A DNA stretch of 64,000 nucleotides from Microbacterium sp. CSI-V (GTDB taxonomy: Bacteria; Actinomycetota; Actinomycetes; Actinomycetales; Microbacteriaceae). Location of the stretch: assembly GCF_001984105.1 (NCBI RefSeq), contig NZ_MTQM01000009.1:310001-374000 (forward strand), written 5' to 3'. Position 1 is the first letter of the stretch. Every line of letters begins with the position of its first letter. Under the pieces are notes generated by a model. That model made no database searches. It was not told the origin of the DNA and saw nothing but the letters and a program-made list of their open reading frames with translations. The position numbers and the translations under genes were made by a program. Shown piece by piece: positions 7,388 to 16,655 of the stretch.

Positions 7388-9697
7388 GTGGACCACCATG
7401 GACGAGTGACGCGAACGCAGGAGAGCACCGCCCACTGGGGGACGTTCCAGGTCGAGATCTCGGATGATGGCCGCACGGTCGTCGAGACGCGACCGTATCC
7501 GGACGACCCGGATGCCGCCCCGGCGATTTCCGCAGTGGCGGAAGGGCTCCGTCACCGGTCGCGTGTCACGCGTCCCGCGGTCCGCCGTCGCTGGCTGGAA
7601 CGGGGCCCCGGGCCCGACCCGCTCCGCGGCTCCCCCGACGACCCGTACGTCGAGGTCGACTGGGACGAAGCCCTCGACCTCCTCGCGGACGAGCTCCGTC
7701 GTGTGCGCGCCGCCCACGGAAACCGGGCGATCTTCGGCGGGTCGTACGGCTGGGGAAGCGCCGGCCGGTTCCATCACGCGCAGAGCCAGTTACACCGGTT
7801 CCTCAACTCCATCGGCGGTTACACCCGCTCGATCAACGACTACAGTCGCGGCGCGAGCCTCGTCCTGCTCCCCCATCTCATCGGGCCGATCGGTATGCGC
7901 GAGCTGCGCAACCGCCCGCCGTCCTGGGGACACATCGCCGAGCACACCGACCTGCTGATCGCCTTCGGAGGACTCCGCCGATCCAACACCTGGGTCGTGC
8001 CGGGCGGGCACGACCGTCACGTGGGGACGCGTTTGGCGCGCGACGCCGCCGCTTCGACCCGCATCGTGTCCGTCTCGGCCCAGCGCGACGACACCCTGAC
8101 CGAACTCGATGCCGAGTGGGTCGGCATCCGCCCCGGCACCGACACCGCGGTGCTGCTCGCCCTCACCCACACGCTGGTGGCGGAGGGGCTCGCGGACGAC
8201 GCCTTCCTCGCCACGCACACGGTCGGCGCCGACCGCGTCCGGGCCTACCTCCGTGGCGAGACCGATGGCGTCGAGAAGACGCCGGAATGGGCGGAAGCGC
8301 TCAGCGGGGTTCCGGCCCGGACGATCCGCGACCTCGCCCGGCGCGCGGCCTCAGGACGCACCCTCGTGAACGTGACTTACTCCCTGCAGCGGGCGGAGCA
8401 CGGAGAGCAGGCGGTGTTCGCGGCGGTGACGTTTGCCGGGTTCCTCGGCCAGATCGGACTGCCCGGCGGCGGGTTCACCCACGGGTACGGGTCGATGGGC
8501 GACTACGGCGTGGGCGTCGCACCGGTCCCCCTGCCGACCTTCCCGCAGGGCCGGAACCCGGTCACGGACTTCATCCCGTGCGCGCGCATCACCGACCTCC
8601 TGCTCCGCGGCGGTGAGACGATCCCCTACGACGGCGGGACGCTCGACCTCCCCGACATCCGGCTCGTGTACTGGGCGGGCGGCAACCCCTTTCACCATCA
8701 CCAGGATCTCCGTCGCCTCAGCGAGGCCCTCACCGGGGTCGACACGCTCGTGGTCAACGAGTTCCACTGGACCCCGACGGCCCGCCACGCCGACATCGTG
8801 CTGCCCGCGGCAACGGGCCTCGAACGAGACGACCTCGCGGCCGGCGCCGGCGACACGCGCCTTCGCACCATGCCGCGGGCCGTCGACCCCGTCGGCGACG
8901 CGCGCGAGGAGTTCTGGATCTACGACCAGCTCGCACGACGACTGGATGCCGACTACGCCGAGGGCCGCGACAGTCGCGAGTGGCTCGAGAAGATCTACGA
9001 GGACTGGCGCGAGCGGCCGGACACCCCGAACGCCCCTCCGTTCGCCGGCTTCTGGCGGGACGGCAGCACACCCCTCCCCCAGCATCACTACCGCGACGGC
9101 GCCTTCACCGACTTCCGCGCGGATCCCGTCGCGCACCCGCTCGACACCCCCAGCGGCCGCATCGAGCTGTTCTCCGACACCCTCGACGGGTTCGGACTCG
9201 ACGACACCGCCGGGCACGCCGTGTGGATCGACACCGCGGAACCGCCGGGTTCGCCCTACGACCTGCAGCTGCTGTGCACGCAGCCGTCGCACCGGCTGCA
9301 CAGCCAGCTCGACATGGCCGCCCCCAGCCGCTCGAACAAGGTCGCCGGGCGCGAACCCGTCCGGCTGCATCCCGAAGATGCGGCGGCACGCGGCTTGACG
9401 GACGGCGACGTCGCTCTGGTCCGCAGCGCCCAGGGCAGCCTGCTCGCGGGCGTCGTGACCACCGACACGCTGCTGCCGGGCGTCGCGCGAATGCACACGG
9501 GAGCCTGGTACGACCCCAGCGCTCCGCGGATCGCCGACTGCATCAACGGCAACGTCAACGTCCTCACGAAGGACATCGGCACCTCGCAACTCACGCAGGC
9601 GTCGAGCGGTGCGCGGGTGGCCGTGTCGATCGCGCGGTACGACGGGGAAGTGCCGCCGATCCGGGCGTACGAGCCGCCGCCCCTTGGGACGCGCTGA
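7388..9697 (+). CDS. Molybdopterin-dependent oxidoreductase of the BisC/TorA (DMSO reductase) type
   Basis: The protein has about 769 residues. It shows the molybdopterin oxidoreductase fold throughout, with the active-site region GGYTRSINDYSRGAS where the Ser of DYS is the expected molybdenum ligand, as in TMAO, DMSO and biotin sulfoxide reductases. Other family marks are WAGGNPFHHHQDL, NEFHWTPTARHADIVLPA and the C-terminal molydopterin dinucleotide-binding part (RLHSQLD, SNKVAGREPVRLHPEDAA). No N-terminal iron-sulfur Cys set and no twin-arginine signal are visible, so it is probably cytoplasmic and may repair S- or N-oxides such as biotin or methionine sulfoxide. GTG at 7388 is the longest start and GTG at 7406 is an alternative. 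No partner subunit is adjacent. Confidence 0.9.
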   Translation: MDHHGRVTRTQESTAHWGTFQVEISDDGRTVVETRPYPDDPDAAPAISAVAEGLRHRSRVTRPAVRRRWLERGPGPDPLRGSPDDPYVEVDWDEALDLLADELRRVRAAHGNRAIFGGSYGWGSAGRFHHAQSQLHRFLNSIGGYTRSINDYSRGASLVLLPHLIGPIGMRELRNRPPSWGHIAEHTDLLIAFGGLRRSNTWVVPGGHDRHVGTRLARDAAASTRIVSVSAQRDDTLTELDAEWVGIRPGTDTAVLLALTHTLVAEGLADDAFLATHTVGADRVRAYLRGETDGVEKTPEWAEALSGVPARTIRDLARRAASGRTLVNVTYSLQRAEHGEQAVFAAVTFAGFLGQIGLPGGGFTHGYGSMGDYGVGVAPVPLPTFPQGRNPVTDFIPCARITDLLLRGGETIPYDGGTLDLPDIRLVYWAGGNPFHHHQDLRRLSEALTGVDTLVVNEFHWTPTARHADIVLPAATGLERDDLAAGAGDTRLRTMPRAVDPVGDAREEFWIYDQLARRLDADYAEGRDSREWLEKIYEDWRERPDTPNAPPFAGFWRDGSTPLPQHHYRDGAFTDFRADPVAHPLDTPSGRIELFSDTLDGFGLDDTAGHAVWIDTAEPPGSPYDLQLLCTQPSHRLHSQLDMAAPSRSNKVAGREPVRLHPEDAAARGLTDGDVALVRSAQGSLLAGVVTTDTLLPGVARMHTGAWYDPSAPRIADCINGNVNVLTKDIGTSQLTQASSGARVAVSIARYDGEVPPIRAYEPPPLGTR

Positions 9698-9705
9698 GAC
9701 AGGGG

Positions 9706-10392
9706 TCAGCGCGTCAGCGTGTACACGAGCTGGAGCGATCCCCCGGCGGTGACGTTCACGTCGGCGGTGATGCCCAGACCCTCGGATGCCACCGCGGGAA
9801 GGCTCACGGTGGATGCGACACCTTCCCTGCGCCCCGCGTCGCCGACCTGGTCGCCCAACGTCGCGAGGTCGGCATCCGTCCAGCCCCACGCGGTCGCACG
9901 GGAGCGGAGATCCGCGGAGATCGCCGACCACGACCCGCTGGATGCGGGCTCGACGGAGATGCGGGTCACCCTGTCCTGACCGGTCGTGATCTCGAAGTGC
10001 GACACTCCCCCGAAGGCGATGTCCTCACCGCCCGTCCGGATATCGAGCGACAGCGGGACGAGCGTATCGACGGCGGTGGTGCCGGCGAGGGGAAGACCGA
10101 GATCGGATGCCGAGGTCGTCGAGGACAGATCGACGGTCACTCGTCCCTGCCGGTTGAAGAAATCCTGACCCGCCTGATCGAAGCGCGACTGGCCGTCGGG
10201 CAGCTGCTGATCGGACGCGGCGACCGGCGATTCCTCGGTCCACCACGAGGTGTTCATGGCGTAGGCGCCGACTCCGATCACCGCGCAGATTACCGCGGCG
10301 ATAGCCAGCGTGATCCACGTCAGCAGCCGGTTCTTCCGCGCGGCGCGCGCGCTCGGCGACTCTTTCCGCGGGCGAGTGGCGGTGGAGGTCAT
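9706..10392 (-). CDS. Single-pass membrane protein of unknown function
   Basis: The 228-residue protein has a short basic cytoplasmic tail, one membrane helix (LLTWITLAIAAVICAVIGVGAY, about residues 23-44) and a soluble C-terminal domain of mixed alpha/beta character (SSTTSASDLGLPLAGTTAVD ... SLQLVYTLTR). It converges on the oxidoreductase gene with an 8-base gap and does not share its strand. ATG at 10392. I recognise no family; an extracytoplasmic lipid- or ligand-binding domain is possible but unsupported. Confidence 0.7.
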   Translation of the reverse strand: MTSTATRPRKESPSARAARKNRLLTWITLAIAAVICAVIGVGAYAMNTSWWTEESPVAASDQQLPDGQSRFDQAGQDFFNRQGRVTVDLSSTTSASDLGLPLAGTTAVDTLVPLSLDIRTGGEDIAFGGVSHFEITTGQDRVTRISVEPASSGSWSAISADLRSRATAWGWTDADLATLGDQVGDAGRREGVASTVSLPAVASEGLGITADVNVTAGGSLQLVYTLTR

Positions 10393-10458
10393 GCTTCGTG
10401 CCTATCAAAGCTCGCGCAAAGCCTCCAGGGGCTCCAGAATCCTCGGAGGAAAAGCAAG

Positions 10459-10497
10459 AGCCCCGGCTCTTCGCAGAAATGCGATGTGACCGGGGCT
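10459..10497 (-). terminator. Terminator downstream of tRNA-Gln
   Basis: Arms AGCCCCGG and CCGGGGCT surround a 23-base loop. Read leftward the stem is followed by CTTGCTTTTCCT, a T-rich tail. It begins 10 bases past the tRNA. Confidence 0.7.
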
Positions 10498-10506
10498 TTC
10501 GTCTTG

Positions 10507-10578
10507 CTGGGGTACCTGGACTCGAACCAAGAACAACGGAACCAGAAACCGCCGTGTTGCCAATTACACCATACCCCA
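10507..10578 (-). tRNA. tRNA-Gln (anticodon CTG)
   Basis: The acceptor stem is TGGGGTA / TACCCCA, the T arm CTTGG-TTCGAGT-CCAGG, and the anticodon loop TTCTGGT gives CTG. CCA is not encoded. It lies beside gltX. Actinobacteria usually charge tRNA-Gln with Glu by a non-discriminating GluRS and then amidate it, so the proximity is functionally neat. Confidence 0.95.
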
Positions 10579-10688
10579 AGGCGCTGAACCGAAGTTCGTG
10601 CCGAGGATCAAGCTTACGTGACGCGGGGCCGAGCGCCAAACCGGCACCCACCCGCGCGCGTCGCGCGGCGCCGTGACCCCCGCTTCGG

Positions 10689-10737
10689 TGTCCAGAACAC
10701 GCGGATGCCGAGGCATGGCATCCGCGTGTCTGGGACA
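10689..10737 (-). terminator. gltX terminator built on GGATGCC arms
   Basis: A stem of about 21 bp with three mismatches has a perfect inner part, GCGGATGCC / GGCATCCGC, around a 7-base loop. It lies 36 bases past the gltX stop. The host word GGATGCC forms the inner stem. Confidence 0.7.
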
Positions 10738-10772
10738 CTCGACGAAGGCGCGGGGGTGCGCGCGACGCGGGC

Positions 10773-12287
10773 TCAGCCCAGGTGCTGCACCAGGGCGTCG
10801 AGGCGGCGAAGGGTCGCGGCCTTACCGAGCAGTTCCATCGACTCGAACAGCGGCGGCGACACGCGGCGTCCCGTCAGTGCGACGCGGGGCGGGCCGTAGG
10901 CGACACGCGGCTTCAGGCCGAGTTCGTCGACGAGAGCGACTGACATCGCCTCCTGCACGGCCGCGGCGGTGAACTCCCCCTCGGGGACGAGCTCGAGCGC
11001 GCCGACGGAGGCCACGAGCACCTCGCCCGCGTTCGCGGGGAGACCCTTGAGCGCGTCCTCCGCGTACGACACCTCGTCGACGAAGAGGAACCCGAGCATC
11101 CCCGGAACCTCGCCGAGCAGCTGAACGCGCTCCTGCACCAGAGGCGCGGCGGAGGCGATGATCGCGCGGTGCTCCTCGGACGGCTCCTCGGACACATACC
11201 CCGCGCCGGCGAGGTACGGCACGATGCGGGCCGCGAAGTCGTCGGCATCCAGCAGACGGATGTGGTCGCCGTTGATCGCCTCGGCCTTCTTCTGGTCGAA
11301 GCGGGCCGGGTTCGGGTTCACGTCCGCGATGTCGAAGGCCGCGACCATCTCATCGAGCGAGAACACGTCACGGTCGCTCGAGAGCGACCAGCCGAGCAGC
11401 GACAGGTAGTTGAGCAGACCCTCGTGGATGAAGCCCTTCTCGCGCTGCAGGAACAGGTCGGCCTGCGGGTCGCGCTTCGACAGCTTCTTGTTGCCGGTCT
11501 CCCCCAGCACCAGCGGCATGTGACCGAAGCGCGGGATGAACGTCGTCACCCCGGCATCCACCAGGGCGGAGTACAGAGCGAGCTGACGCGCCGTCGACGG
11601 CATGAGGTCTTCGCCGCGGATGACGTGGGTGATGCCCATGAGCGCGTCGTCGACGGGGTTCACGAACGGGTAGAGCGGGACTCCGCCGGCGCGCACGAGG
11701 ACGAAGTCGGGGAACGAGCCCGCGGGGAACGTGACCTCGCCGCGGATGAGGTCGACGTAGCTGAGGTCGTGATCGGGCACGCGCAGTCGCCACGCGGGCT
11801 GACGCCCCTCGGCGCGGAACGCCGCCTTCTGCTCGTCCGTCAGGTCGCGATCGTAGTTGTCGTAGCCGAGCTGCTTCGCGCGGCCGTTGGCCTCGTTGCG
11901 CGCGTCGATCTCCTCCGCCGTGGAGTAGCTCTCGTACACCGCGCCGGCGGCGATCAGCTTGTCGAGGACCTCGCGGTAGATCTCGTGGCGCTGCGACTGC
12001 CGGTACGGGGCGTGGGGTCCGCCGACCTCGACACCCTCGTCCCAGTCGATGTTCATCCAGCGCAGGGCTTCGAGGAGCTGCTGGTAGCTCTCCTCGCTGT
12101 CGCGGGCGGCATCCGTGTCCTCGATGCGGAAGACGAGCGTGCCGCCGTTGTGGCGCGCGTAGGCCCAGTTGAACAGGACGGTGCGGATGAGACCGACGTG
12201 CGGCAGCCCCGTCGGGGAGGGGCAGAACCGGACGCGGACGTCGGCGCCGGTGGCGGTCGTAGTGCGGGGATCGGGTGTGGCAGACAC
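10773..12287 (-). CDS. gltX: Glutamyl-tRNA synthetase
   Basis: The 504-residue class I aminoacyl-tRNA synthetase has the HIGH-like motif in [15 protein letters not shown] near the N terminus, the glutamate-binding/Rossmann region ([20 protein letters not shown]) and the KMSKS equivalent KLSKRD. Length and layout match bacterial GluRS. It charges tRNA-Glu and, in bacteria without GlnRS, also tRNA-Gln. ATG at 12287 lies 9 bases downstream of the LysR stop on the same strand, so cotranscription is possible. The tRNA-Gln gene is 195 bases downstream. Confidence 0.98.
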   Translation of the reverse strand: MSATPDPRTTTATGADVRVRFCPSPTGLPHVGLIRTVLFNWAYARHNGGTLVFRIEDTDAARDSEESYQQLLEALRWMNIDWDEGVEVGGPHAPYRQSQRHEIYREVLDKLIAAGAVYESYSTAEEIDARNEANGRAKQLGYDNYDRDLTDEQKAAFRAEGRQPAWRLRVPDHDLSYVDLIRGEVTFPAGSFPDFVLVRAGGVPLYPFVNPVDDALMGITHVIRGEDLMPSTARQLALYSALVDAGVTTFIPRFGHMPLVLGETGNKKLSKRDPQADLFLQREKGFIHEGLLNYLSLLGWSLSSDRDVFSLDEMVAAFDIADVNPNPARFDQKKAEAINGDHIRLLDADDFAARIVPYLAGAGYVSEEPSEEHRAIIASAAPLVQERVQLLGEVPGMLGFLFVDEVSYAEDALKGLPANAGEVLVASVGALELVPEGEFTAAAVQEAMSVALVDELGLKPRVAYGPPRVALTGRRVSPPLFESMELLGKAATLRRLDALVQHLG

Positions 12288-12296
12288 CCCCCGATC

Positions 12297-13277
12297 CTAC
12301 TCGGCGGCGCCCGCGCGGCCCCGGCGCCCCGGCGCCGGACGCGGGTGATCCACGAGCACCTCGTCGACGATGCCCAGCGCCGCACCGACCGCGGGCACCC
12401 GCTCGGCGCCGCGCGCGGTGACGACGTGAAGCGTGCGAGCCTCGGCGACGGGGAGGCGCGGCACCGCGATCCCCGCGACGAGCGGGAGGGATGCCACGGC
12501 CATTCCCGGCAGGATCGCGACCCCGACCCCCTGGGCGACGAGGTTCTCGACGGCGACGTAGTTGTCGGTCTCGAAGGCGATGTCGGGCGTGAACCCCGCC
12601 CGACCGCACGCCTCGAGGAGGTGCCCCCGGCACTGCGGGCAGCCGGCGATCCACCGCTCCCCCGCGAGACGCGACAGATCCACCGGATCATCGCCGGCGA
12701 CCGGGTGATCGGCGGGCACGACGACCACCGTGTCGTCCCCCCCGACCGTGCGGACGCTCAGACCCGTCGCCGCCGACTCGAGCTGCTCGCGGCGGTCGCC
12801 CGGGAAGCTGTAGGTGAGGGCGATGTCGGCGCGATCCTCGCGGACGGCGGCGATCGCCTCGGGCGGTTCGGCCTCGACGAAGCTCAGCGACACCCCCGGC
12901 CGACGCGCCGACAGCGCGGCGATCACCCGCGGGACGACGGTCGAGGATGCCGACGGGAACGCGGCGATCCGCACGCGCCCCGCGCGCATGCCGCGCAGCT
13001 CGGCCAGGTCGCCCGCGGCGGCGTCCAGCGCGGTCGTGACCGTCGCCGCGTGCCGGGCGAGGACCCACCCGGCCTCGGTCAGCCGGACGCCGCGCCCCAC
13101 GCGCTCGACGATCGGCAGACCCGATCGACGCTCCAGCCGACGCAGCTGCTGACTCACCGCGGGCTGGCTGTAACCGAGCGCACGGGCCGCGGCCGTGATC
13201 GACCCCGTGTCGGCGATCGCCTTCACCACGCGCAGCGCGTGCGCGTCGAGTCCGTCGTCGTGGGGAACGTCGCTCAT
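12297..13277 (-). CDS. LysR-family transcriptional regulator
   Basis: The protein has about 326 residues. The N-terminal winged HTH is typical (LRVVKAIADTGSITAAARAL, then GYSQPAVSQQLRRLE). The periplasmic-binding-protein-like sensor domain follows (VRIAAFPSASSTVVPRVIAA). Two in-frame ATGs are close (13283 and 13277); I use the inner one. It is transcribed away from the class V PLP enzyme gene at 13359, the usual LysR arrangement. The gap of about 80 bases contains ATGCA and TGCAAT half-sites around 13308-13331 that could be a LysR box. The target is therefore probably the PLP enzyme gene and its neighbours. The effector is unknown. Confidence 0.92.
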   Translation of the reverse strand: MSDVPHDDGLDAHALRVVKAIADTGSITAAARALGYSQPAVSQQLRRLERRSGLPIVERVGRGVRLTEAGWVLARHAATVTTALDAAAGDLAELRGMRAGRVRIAAFPSASSTVVPRVIAALSARRPGVSLSFVEAEPPEAIAAVREDRADIALTYSFPGDRREQLESAATGLSVRTVGGDDTVVVVPADHPVAGDDPVDLSRLAGERWIAGCPQCRGHLLEACGRAGFTPDIAFETDNYVAVENLVAQGVGVAILPGMAVASLPLVAGIAVPRLPVAEARTLHVVTARGAERVPAVGAALGIVDEVLVDHPRPAPGRRGRAGAAE

Positions 13278-13358
13278 CCTCATACATAAGCAGACCGGAT
13301 GCTTTTCATGCAAAACCTCCCGTAGTGCAATGCACCGGCCGGGAGGCACCCTGGACCC

Positions 13359-14426
13359 ATGACCCTCGCCCCGCACTTCGCCGGTGGCCGCGACTACCTC
13401 GCCGCCTGCACGCTCGGACTCCCGCCGCGCGCCACGGTCGCGGCGGTGACGGCCGACCTCGAGGCCGCAGCATCCGGTCGCCCCGACGTCGCCGCGGCCA
13501 CGCGAGCGGTCGAGGACGCCCGGCGGTCCTACGCCCGGCTCGTCCACGCACCGGTGTCACAGGTCGCGATCGCCGCGCAGACCTCGGTCGCCGTCTCACT
13601 CATCGCCGCGGCCGTCCCCGACGGGGCGGAGGTGCTCTGCGCGGACGGTGACTTCGCGTCGCTCGTGGCACCGTTCGCGCACGCGGGTCGGGGCGTGCGT
13701 CTCCGGTCGGTTCCGCTGGCGAGCCTCGCCGCCGAGATCGCCGCCGACACGTGGCTCGTGGCGTTCTCCCTCGTGCAATCCGCCACCGGCGAGGTCGCCG
13801 ACGCCGCCGCGATCGCCGCCGCCGCGGCGCGCACCGGTACCCGGACGCTGTGCGACCTCACGCAGGCGGCCGGCTGGCTGCCGGTGGATGCCACCCTGTT
13901 CGACGCGACGGTGTGCCACGCCTACAAGTGGCTGTGCGCTCCGCGGGGGGTCGCGTTCCTCACGCTCTCCCCCGCCCTCGCCGGAGAGCTCCGTCCCGTG
14001 CACGCCGGCTGGTACTCGGGGGACGATCCCTGGGCGTCCTGCTACGGCACCTCGGCGCCGCTCGCGCCCGACGCGCGTCGCTTCGACGTCTCACCGGCCT
14101 GGCAGGCCTTCGTCGGGGCCGCGCCCGCTCTCGCCCTGTTCGCCTCGGCCGATCCGGCCGCCGTCCACGCGCACGCCACGGGGCTCGCCGAGCGTTTCCG
14201 TGCGGCGATGGAGCTCGACGAACCCGGCCGCTCGTCGGCCATCGTCACTTGGCCGGATGCCGAGGGCTGCGCGCTCGCCCGGCTCACGGCATCCGGGATC
14301 ATCGCCTCCGGACGCGCCGGACGCGCACGCGTCGCGTTCCACGTCTTCAACGACGAGGACGACGTCGACCGGGCGCTGTCGGCCCTGCAGGGGCGGCGCA
14401 CCGCCACGCTCAGCGTCGTGATCTGA
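13359..14426 (+). CDS. Class V aminotransferase-fold PLP enzyme
   Basis: The 355-residue protein has the fold-type I layout of class V enzymes. It shows a cofactor-contact region (AIAAQTSVAVSLIAAAVPDG), the aspartate motif CDLTQAAGWLPVDA and the Schiff-base lysine in ATVCHAYKWLCAPRGVAF. This combination resembles kynureninase- and isopenicillin-epimerase-like proteins. ATG at 13359 follows a GGGAGG ribosome site. It is divergent from a LysR gene and convergent with an MFS gene with a 17-base overlap. The substrate cannot be told; an amino-acid lyase or aminotransferase exported or imported by the neighbouring MFS is a guess. Confidence 0.85.
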   Translation: MTLAPHFAGGRDYLAACTLGLPPRATVAAVTADLEAAASGRPDVAAATRAVEDARRSYARLVHAPVSQVAIAAQTSVAVSLIAAAVPDGAEVLCADGDFASLVAPFAHAGRGVRLRSVPLASLAAEIAADTWLVAFSLVQSATGEVADAAAIAAAAARTGTRTLCDLTQAAGWLPVDATLFDATVCHAYKWLCAPRGVAFLTLSPALAGELRPVHAGWYSGDDPWASCYGTSAPLAPDARRFDVSPAWQAFVGAAPALALFASADPAAVHAHATGLAERFRAAMELDEPGRSSAIVTWPDAEGCALARLTASGIIASGRAGRARVAFHVFNDEDDVDRALSALQGRRTATLSVVI

Positions 14427-15645
14427 CCGCGACCGCGCCGACGCACACCGCCGCGACGGGAAGGAGCGCCCAGAGCGCCAGCCCGCCGTACCCCGCGATG
14501 TTCAGGATGACGCCCGCGAGGACCGACCCGACCGCGGCGCACGCCGTCATGAGAGTGTCGCTGCGCCCCTGACGGCGGGGACGGGCGGCGACCGGTGTCA
14601 CCTCGGTCAGCAGCGCCGACCCCGCGACCGTCGCCGCGCTCCACCCGAGCCCCAGCAGCACGAGAGCGACGAGCACCCCGGCTTGCGACCACGGCAGCAT
14701 CGCCGCCACCGCCAGGGCCGAAGCCAGCAGAACCTGCCCGAGGAGGACGACGGGGATCCGCCCCACGCGGTCGGCGAGGATTCCGAACACCGGAGAGAGT
14801 CCGTACATCCCGAACACGTGGAGCGCGATCGTGACGCCCACTGCGAGGGTGACGGCATCAGGAGCGACGATGTGCGAGAGGTGCACGGGCGTCATCGCCA
14901 TCACGGATGCCATCGTCACGTGCGACGCGGCCACGGCGAACATCGCGTAGCGAGCCACGGCGGGCCGATCGGCCACCGCGTCGACGACCGTCGCAGCGTC
15001 CGCACGGTCCCGCCTCTGCGCGAGGAGCAGCGGGTCGGGCCGCAGCACGAGGACGTACAGCGCGAGCGCGCACGCCTGGGCGGCGAAGGAGAACAGGTAC
15101 GCGCCGGTGAGGCGCGGCATCCCGATTCCCGCTCCGAGCACCTCGCCGGGCGCCAGCAGCAGGGGTCCGACGACGCCGCCGACTGTGGTCGCCCAGACGA
15201 CCGTCGCGAGGTCTCTGCCCCGACGCGTCATGCTCGCGAGGTCGGTCGCGGCGAACCGCGCCTGCAGGGTGCCGGCGTTCCCCGCGCCGATCAGGGCGAT
15301 CCCGGCGAGGAGCAGGGGGAACAGCCGCAGGGCGGCGGCGACGATCACGACCGCGATGCCGATGAGCGCGGCGATGTTTCCCGCGCTCAAGGCGAAGCGA
15401 CGGCCGCGCGCCGCGGCGAGGCGCGCGAGCGGGATGGCGGTCAGCGCCGCACCGAGCGTCACCGCGGCGGTGGCGAAGCCCGACAGCGACTCCTGGCCCG
15501 AGAGGTCGGCGGCCAGCAGGGCGCCGAGCGACAGGGTCGACCCGAATGCGACGCCGGTGAGCACCTGCCCGGCCGCGAGGACCCGAACGGTGCGGCGCTG
15601 CACGAGCGCGACGTCGACCGCCGCGCTCGTCGTGGGGTCAGGCAT
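14410..15645 (-). CDS. MFS transporter (12 helices)
   Basis: The 411-residue protein has the MFS fold throughout: an N-terminal half beginning RVLAAGQVLTGVAFGSTLSL, an A-like loop (PLARLAAARGRRFALSAG) and, in the second half, VFGILADRVGRIPVVLLGQV. The C terminus is a hydrophobic pair of helices ending in VAVRSRR. ATG at 15645 overlaps the end of the upstream FAH-fold gene by 8 bases, so translation is coupled. Its 3' end overlaps the convergent PLP enzyme gene. The substrate is unknown; drug or metabolite efflux is most likely. Confidence 0.9.
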   Translation of the reverse strand: MPDPTTSAAVDVALVQRRTVRVLAAGQVLTGVAFGSTLSLGALLAADLSGQESLSGFATAAVTLGAALTAIPLARLAAARGRRFALSAGNIAALIGIAVVIVAAALRLFPLLLAGIALIGAGNAGTLQARFAATDLASMTRRGRDLATVVWATTVGGVVGPLLLAPGEVLGAGIGMPRLTGAYLFSFAAQACALALYVLVLRPDPLLLAQRRDRADAATVVDAVADRPAVARYAMFAVAASHVTMASVMAMTPVHLSHIVAPDAVTLAVGVTIALHVFGMYGLSPVFGILADRVGRIPVVLLGQVLLASALAVAAMLPWSQAGVLVALVLLGLGWSAATVAGSALLTEVTPVAARPRRQGRSDTLMTACAAVGSVLAGVILNIAGYGGLALWALLPVAAVCVGAVAVRSRR

Positions 15646-16405
15646 CGCGCGCGGTGTTGCGCAGCACTCCGATTCCGCTCACCTCGACCTCGACGGTGTC
15701 GCCAGCCTCGAACGGGCCGATGCCGGCGGGCGTGCCGGTGAGGATCAGGTCGCCGGGCAGCAGCGTGAACACCGACGAGGCGTACGCGATGAGGTCGGGC
15801 ACCGAGTGGATCATGTCGGACATCGGTCCGTTCTGCCGCACCTCGCCGTTGACGCGGGTCGTGATGATCGCGGCATCCACGTCGAGGTCGGTCTCGATGA
15901 CCGGTCCGACGGGGCAGAAGGTGTCGAAGCCCTTCGCGCGCGTCCACTGCCGGTCGGTCTTCTGCAGGTCGCGAGCGGTGACGTCGTTCGCGACGGTGTA
16001 CCCGAAGATGTAGTCGGCCGCGCGCTCGGCGGGGACGTTCTTGGCGATGCGTCCGATCACGACGGCGACCTCGCCCTCGTAGTCGGTGCGGGAGCTGAGC
16101 GCGGTCGGTCGCACGATGACGTCGTCGGGCCCGATCACCGACGTGTTCGGCTTGAGGAACATCAGCGGCTCGGCCGGCGCCTCACCGCCCATCTCGGCGG
16201 CGTGGTCGTGGTAATTCTTCCCGATGCAGACGACCTTCGAGCGCGGGATCACCGGGGCGAGGAGCGTCACCTCGGACAGCGGGATGCGCTCCCCCGTCGT
16301 GTCGAACCCGGCGAAGAGGGGGTCACCACTGAGGACCACCAGTTCGGTGTCGTCGACGATGCCGTAGCGGAGGGTTTCCTGGTAGCTGAACCGAGCGATC
16401 TTCAC
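15638..16405 (-). CDS. Fumarylacetoacetate hydrolase-fold protein
   Basis: The 255-residue protein is a FAH-fold enzyme. The metal-binding acids are visible in SSRTDYEGEVAVVIG and GYTVANDVTARDLQ, and the family signature KVVCIGKNYHDHAAEMGG and the glycine turn TGTPAGIGPFEAGD are present. Members hydrolyse C-C bonds in acylpyruvates or act as oxaloacetate decarboxylases/tautomerases. Its short length matches the acylpyruvase/FAHD1 group. ATG at 16405. It is followed with overlap by the MFS gene. The pathway is not evident from the neighbours. Confidence 0.93.
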   Translation of the reverse strand: MKIARFSYQETLRYGIVDDTELVVLSGDPLFAGFDTTGERIPLSEVTLLAPVIPRSKVVCIGKNYHDHAAEMGGEAPAEPLMFLKPNTSVIGPDDVIVRPTALSSRTDYEGEVAVVIGRIAKNVPAERAADYIFGYTVANDVTARDLQKTDRQWTRAKGFDTFCPVGPVIETDLDVDAAIITTRVNGEVRQNGPMSDMIHSVPDLIAYASSVFTLLPGDLILTGTPAGIGPFEAGDTVEVEVSGIGVLRNTARDA

Positions 16406-16517
16406 CCGTTCAGCCTAACCGGGGCCTCCGACGTGGCATCCGCGGTTCTGCGCCGTCACGCCGGGCGCGGGGGTCGGCCCGGTACGCCGGGCGCGGGCGA
16501 CGCACCCCCGGCTCCCC

Positions 16518-16588
16518 ACGCATAAACGCGATTCGCTCGCATAAACGCGCTCCGCACGCGTTTACACGCGGAAATCGCGTTCATGCGT
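16518..16588. repeat. Nested palindrome (REP-like) between ilvE and FAH gene
   Basis: The outer arms ACGCATAAACGCGATT (16518) and AATCGCGTTCATGCGT (16573) pair with one mismatch. An inner stem TAAACGCG / CGCGTTTA with a 7-base loop lies between them. It is AT-richer than its surroundings. It could be a REP-type element or a regulatory palindrome. Confidence 0.6.
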
Positions 16589-16614
16589 GCGGGTAACCCG
16601 CGCGGAAACGACGA

Positions 16615-16638
16615 AGGGGCCCCGATGTCGGGACCCCT
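16615..16638 (-). terminator. ilvE terminator
   Basis: Stem AGGGGTCCCGA / TCGGGGCCCCT (as read leftward, one G-T pair) with a 2-base loop, 18 bases past the ilvE stop. Confidence 0.7.
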
Positions 16639-16655
16639 CCGTGTTGGACGTGCGC

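Noticed and set aside
4940..7777. Long minus-strand open frame over the transglutaminase gene
   Set aside because: It is antisense to a protein with clear domains and a catalytic triad; composition is that of a GC shadow.
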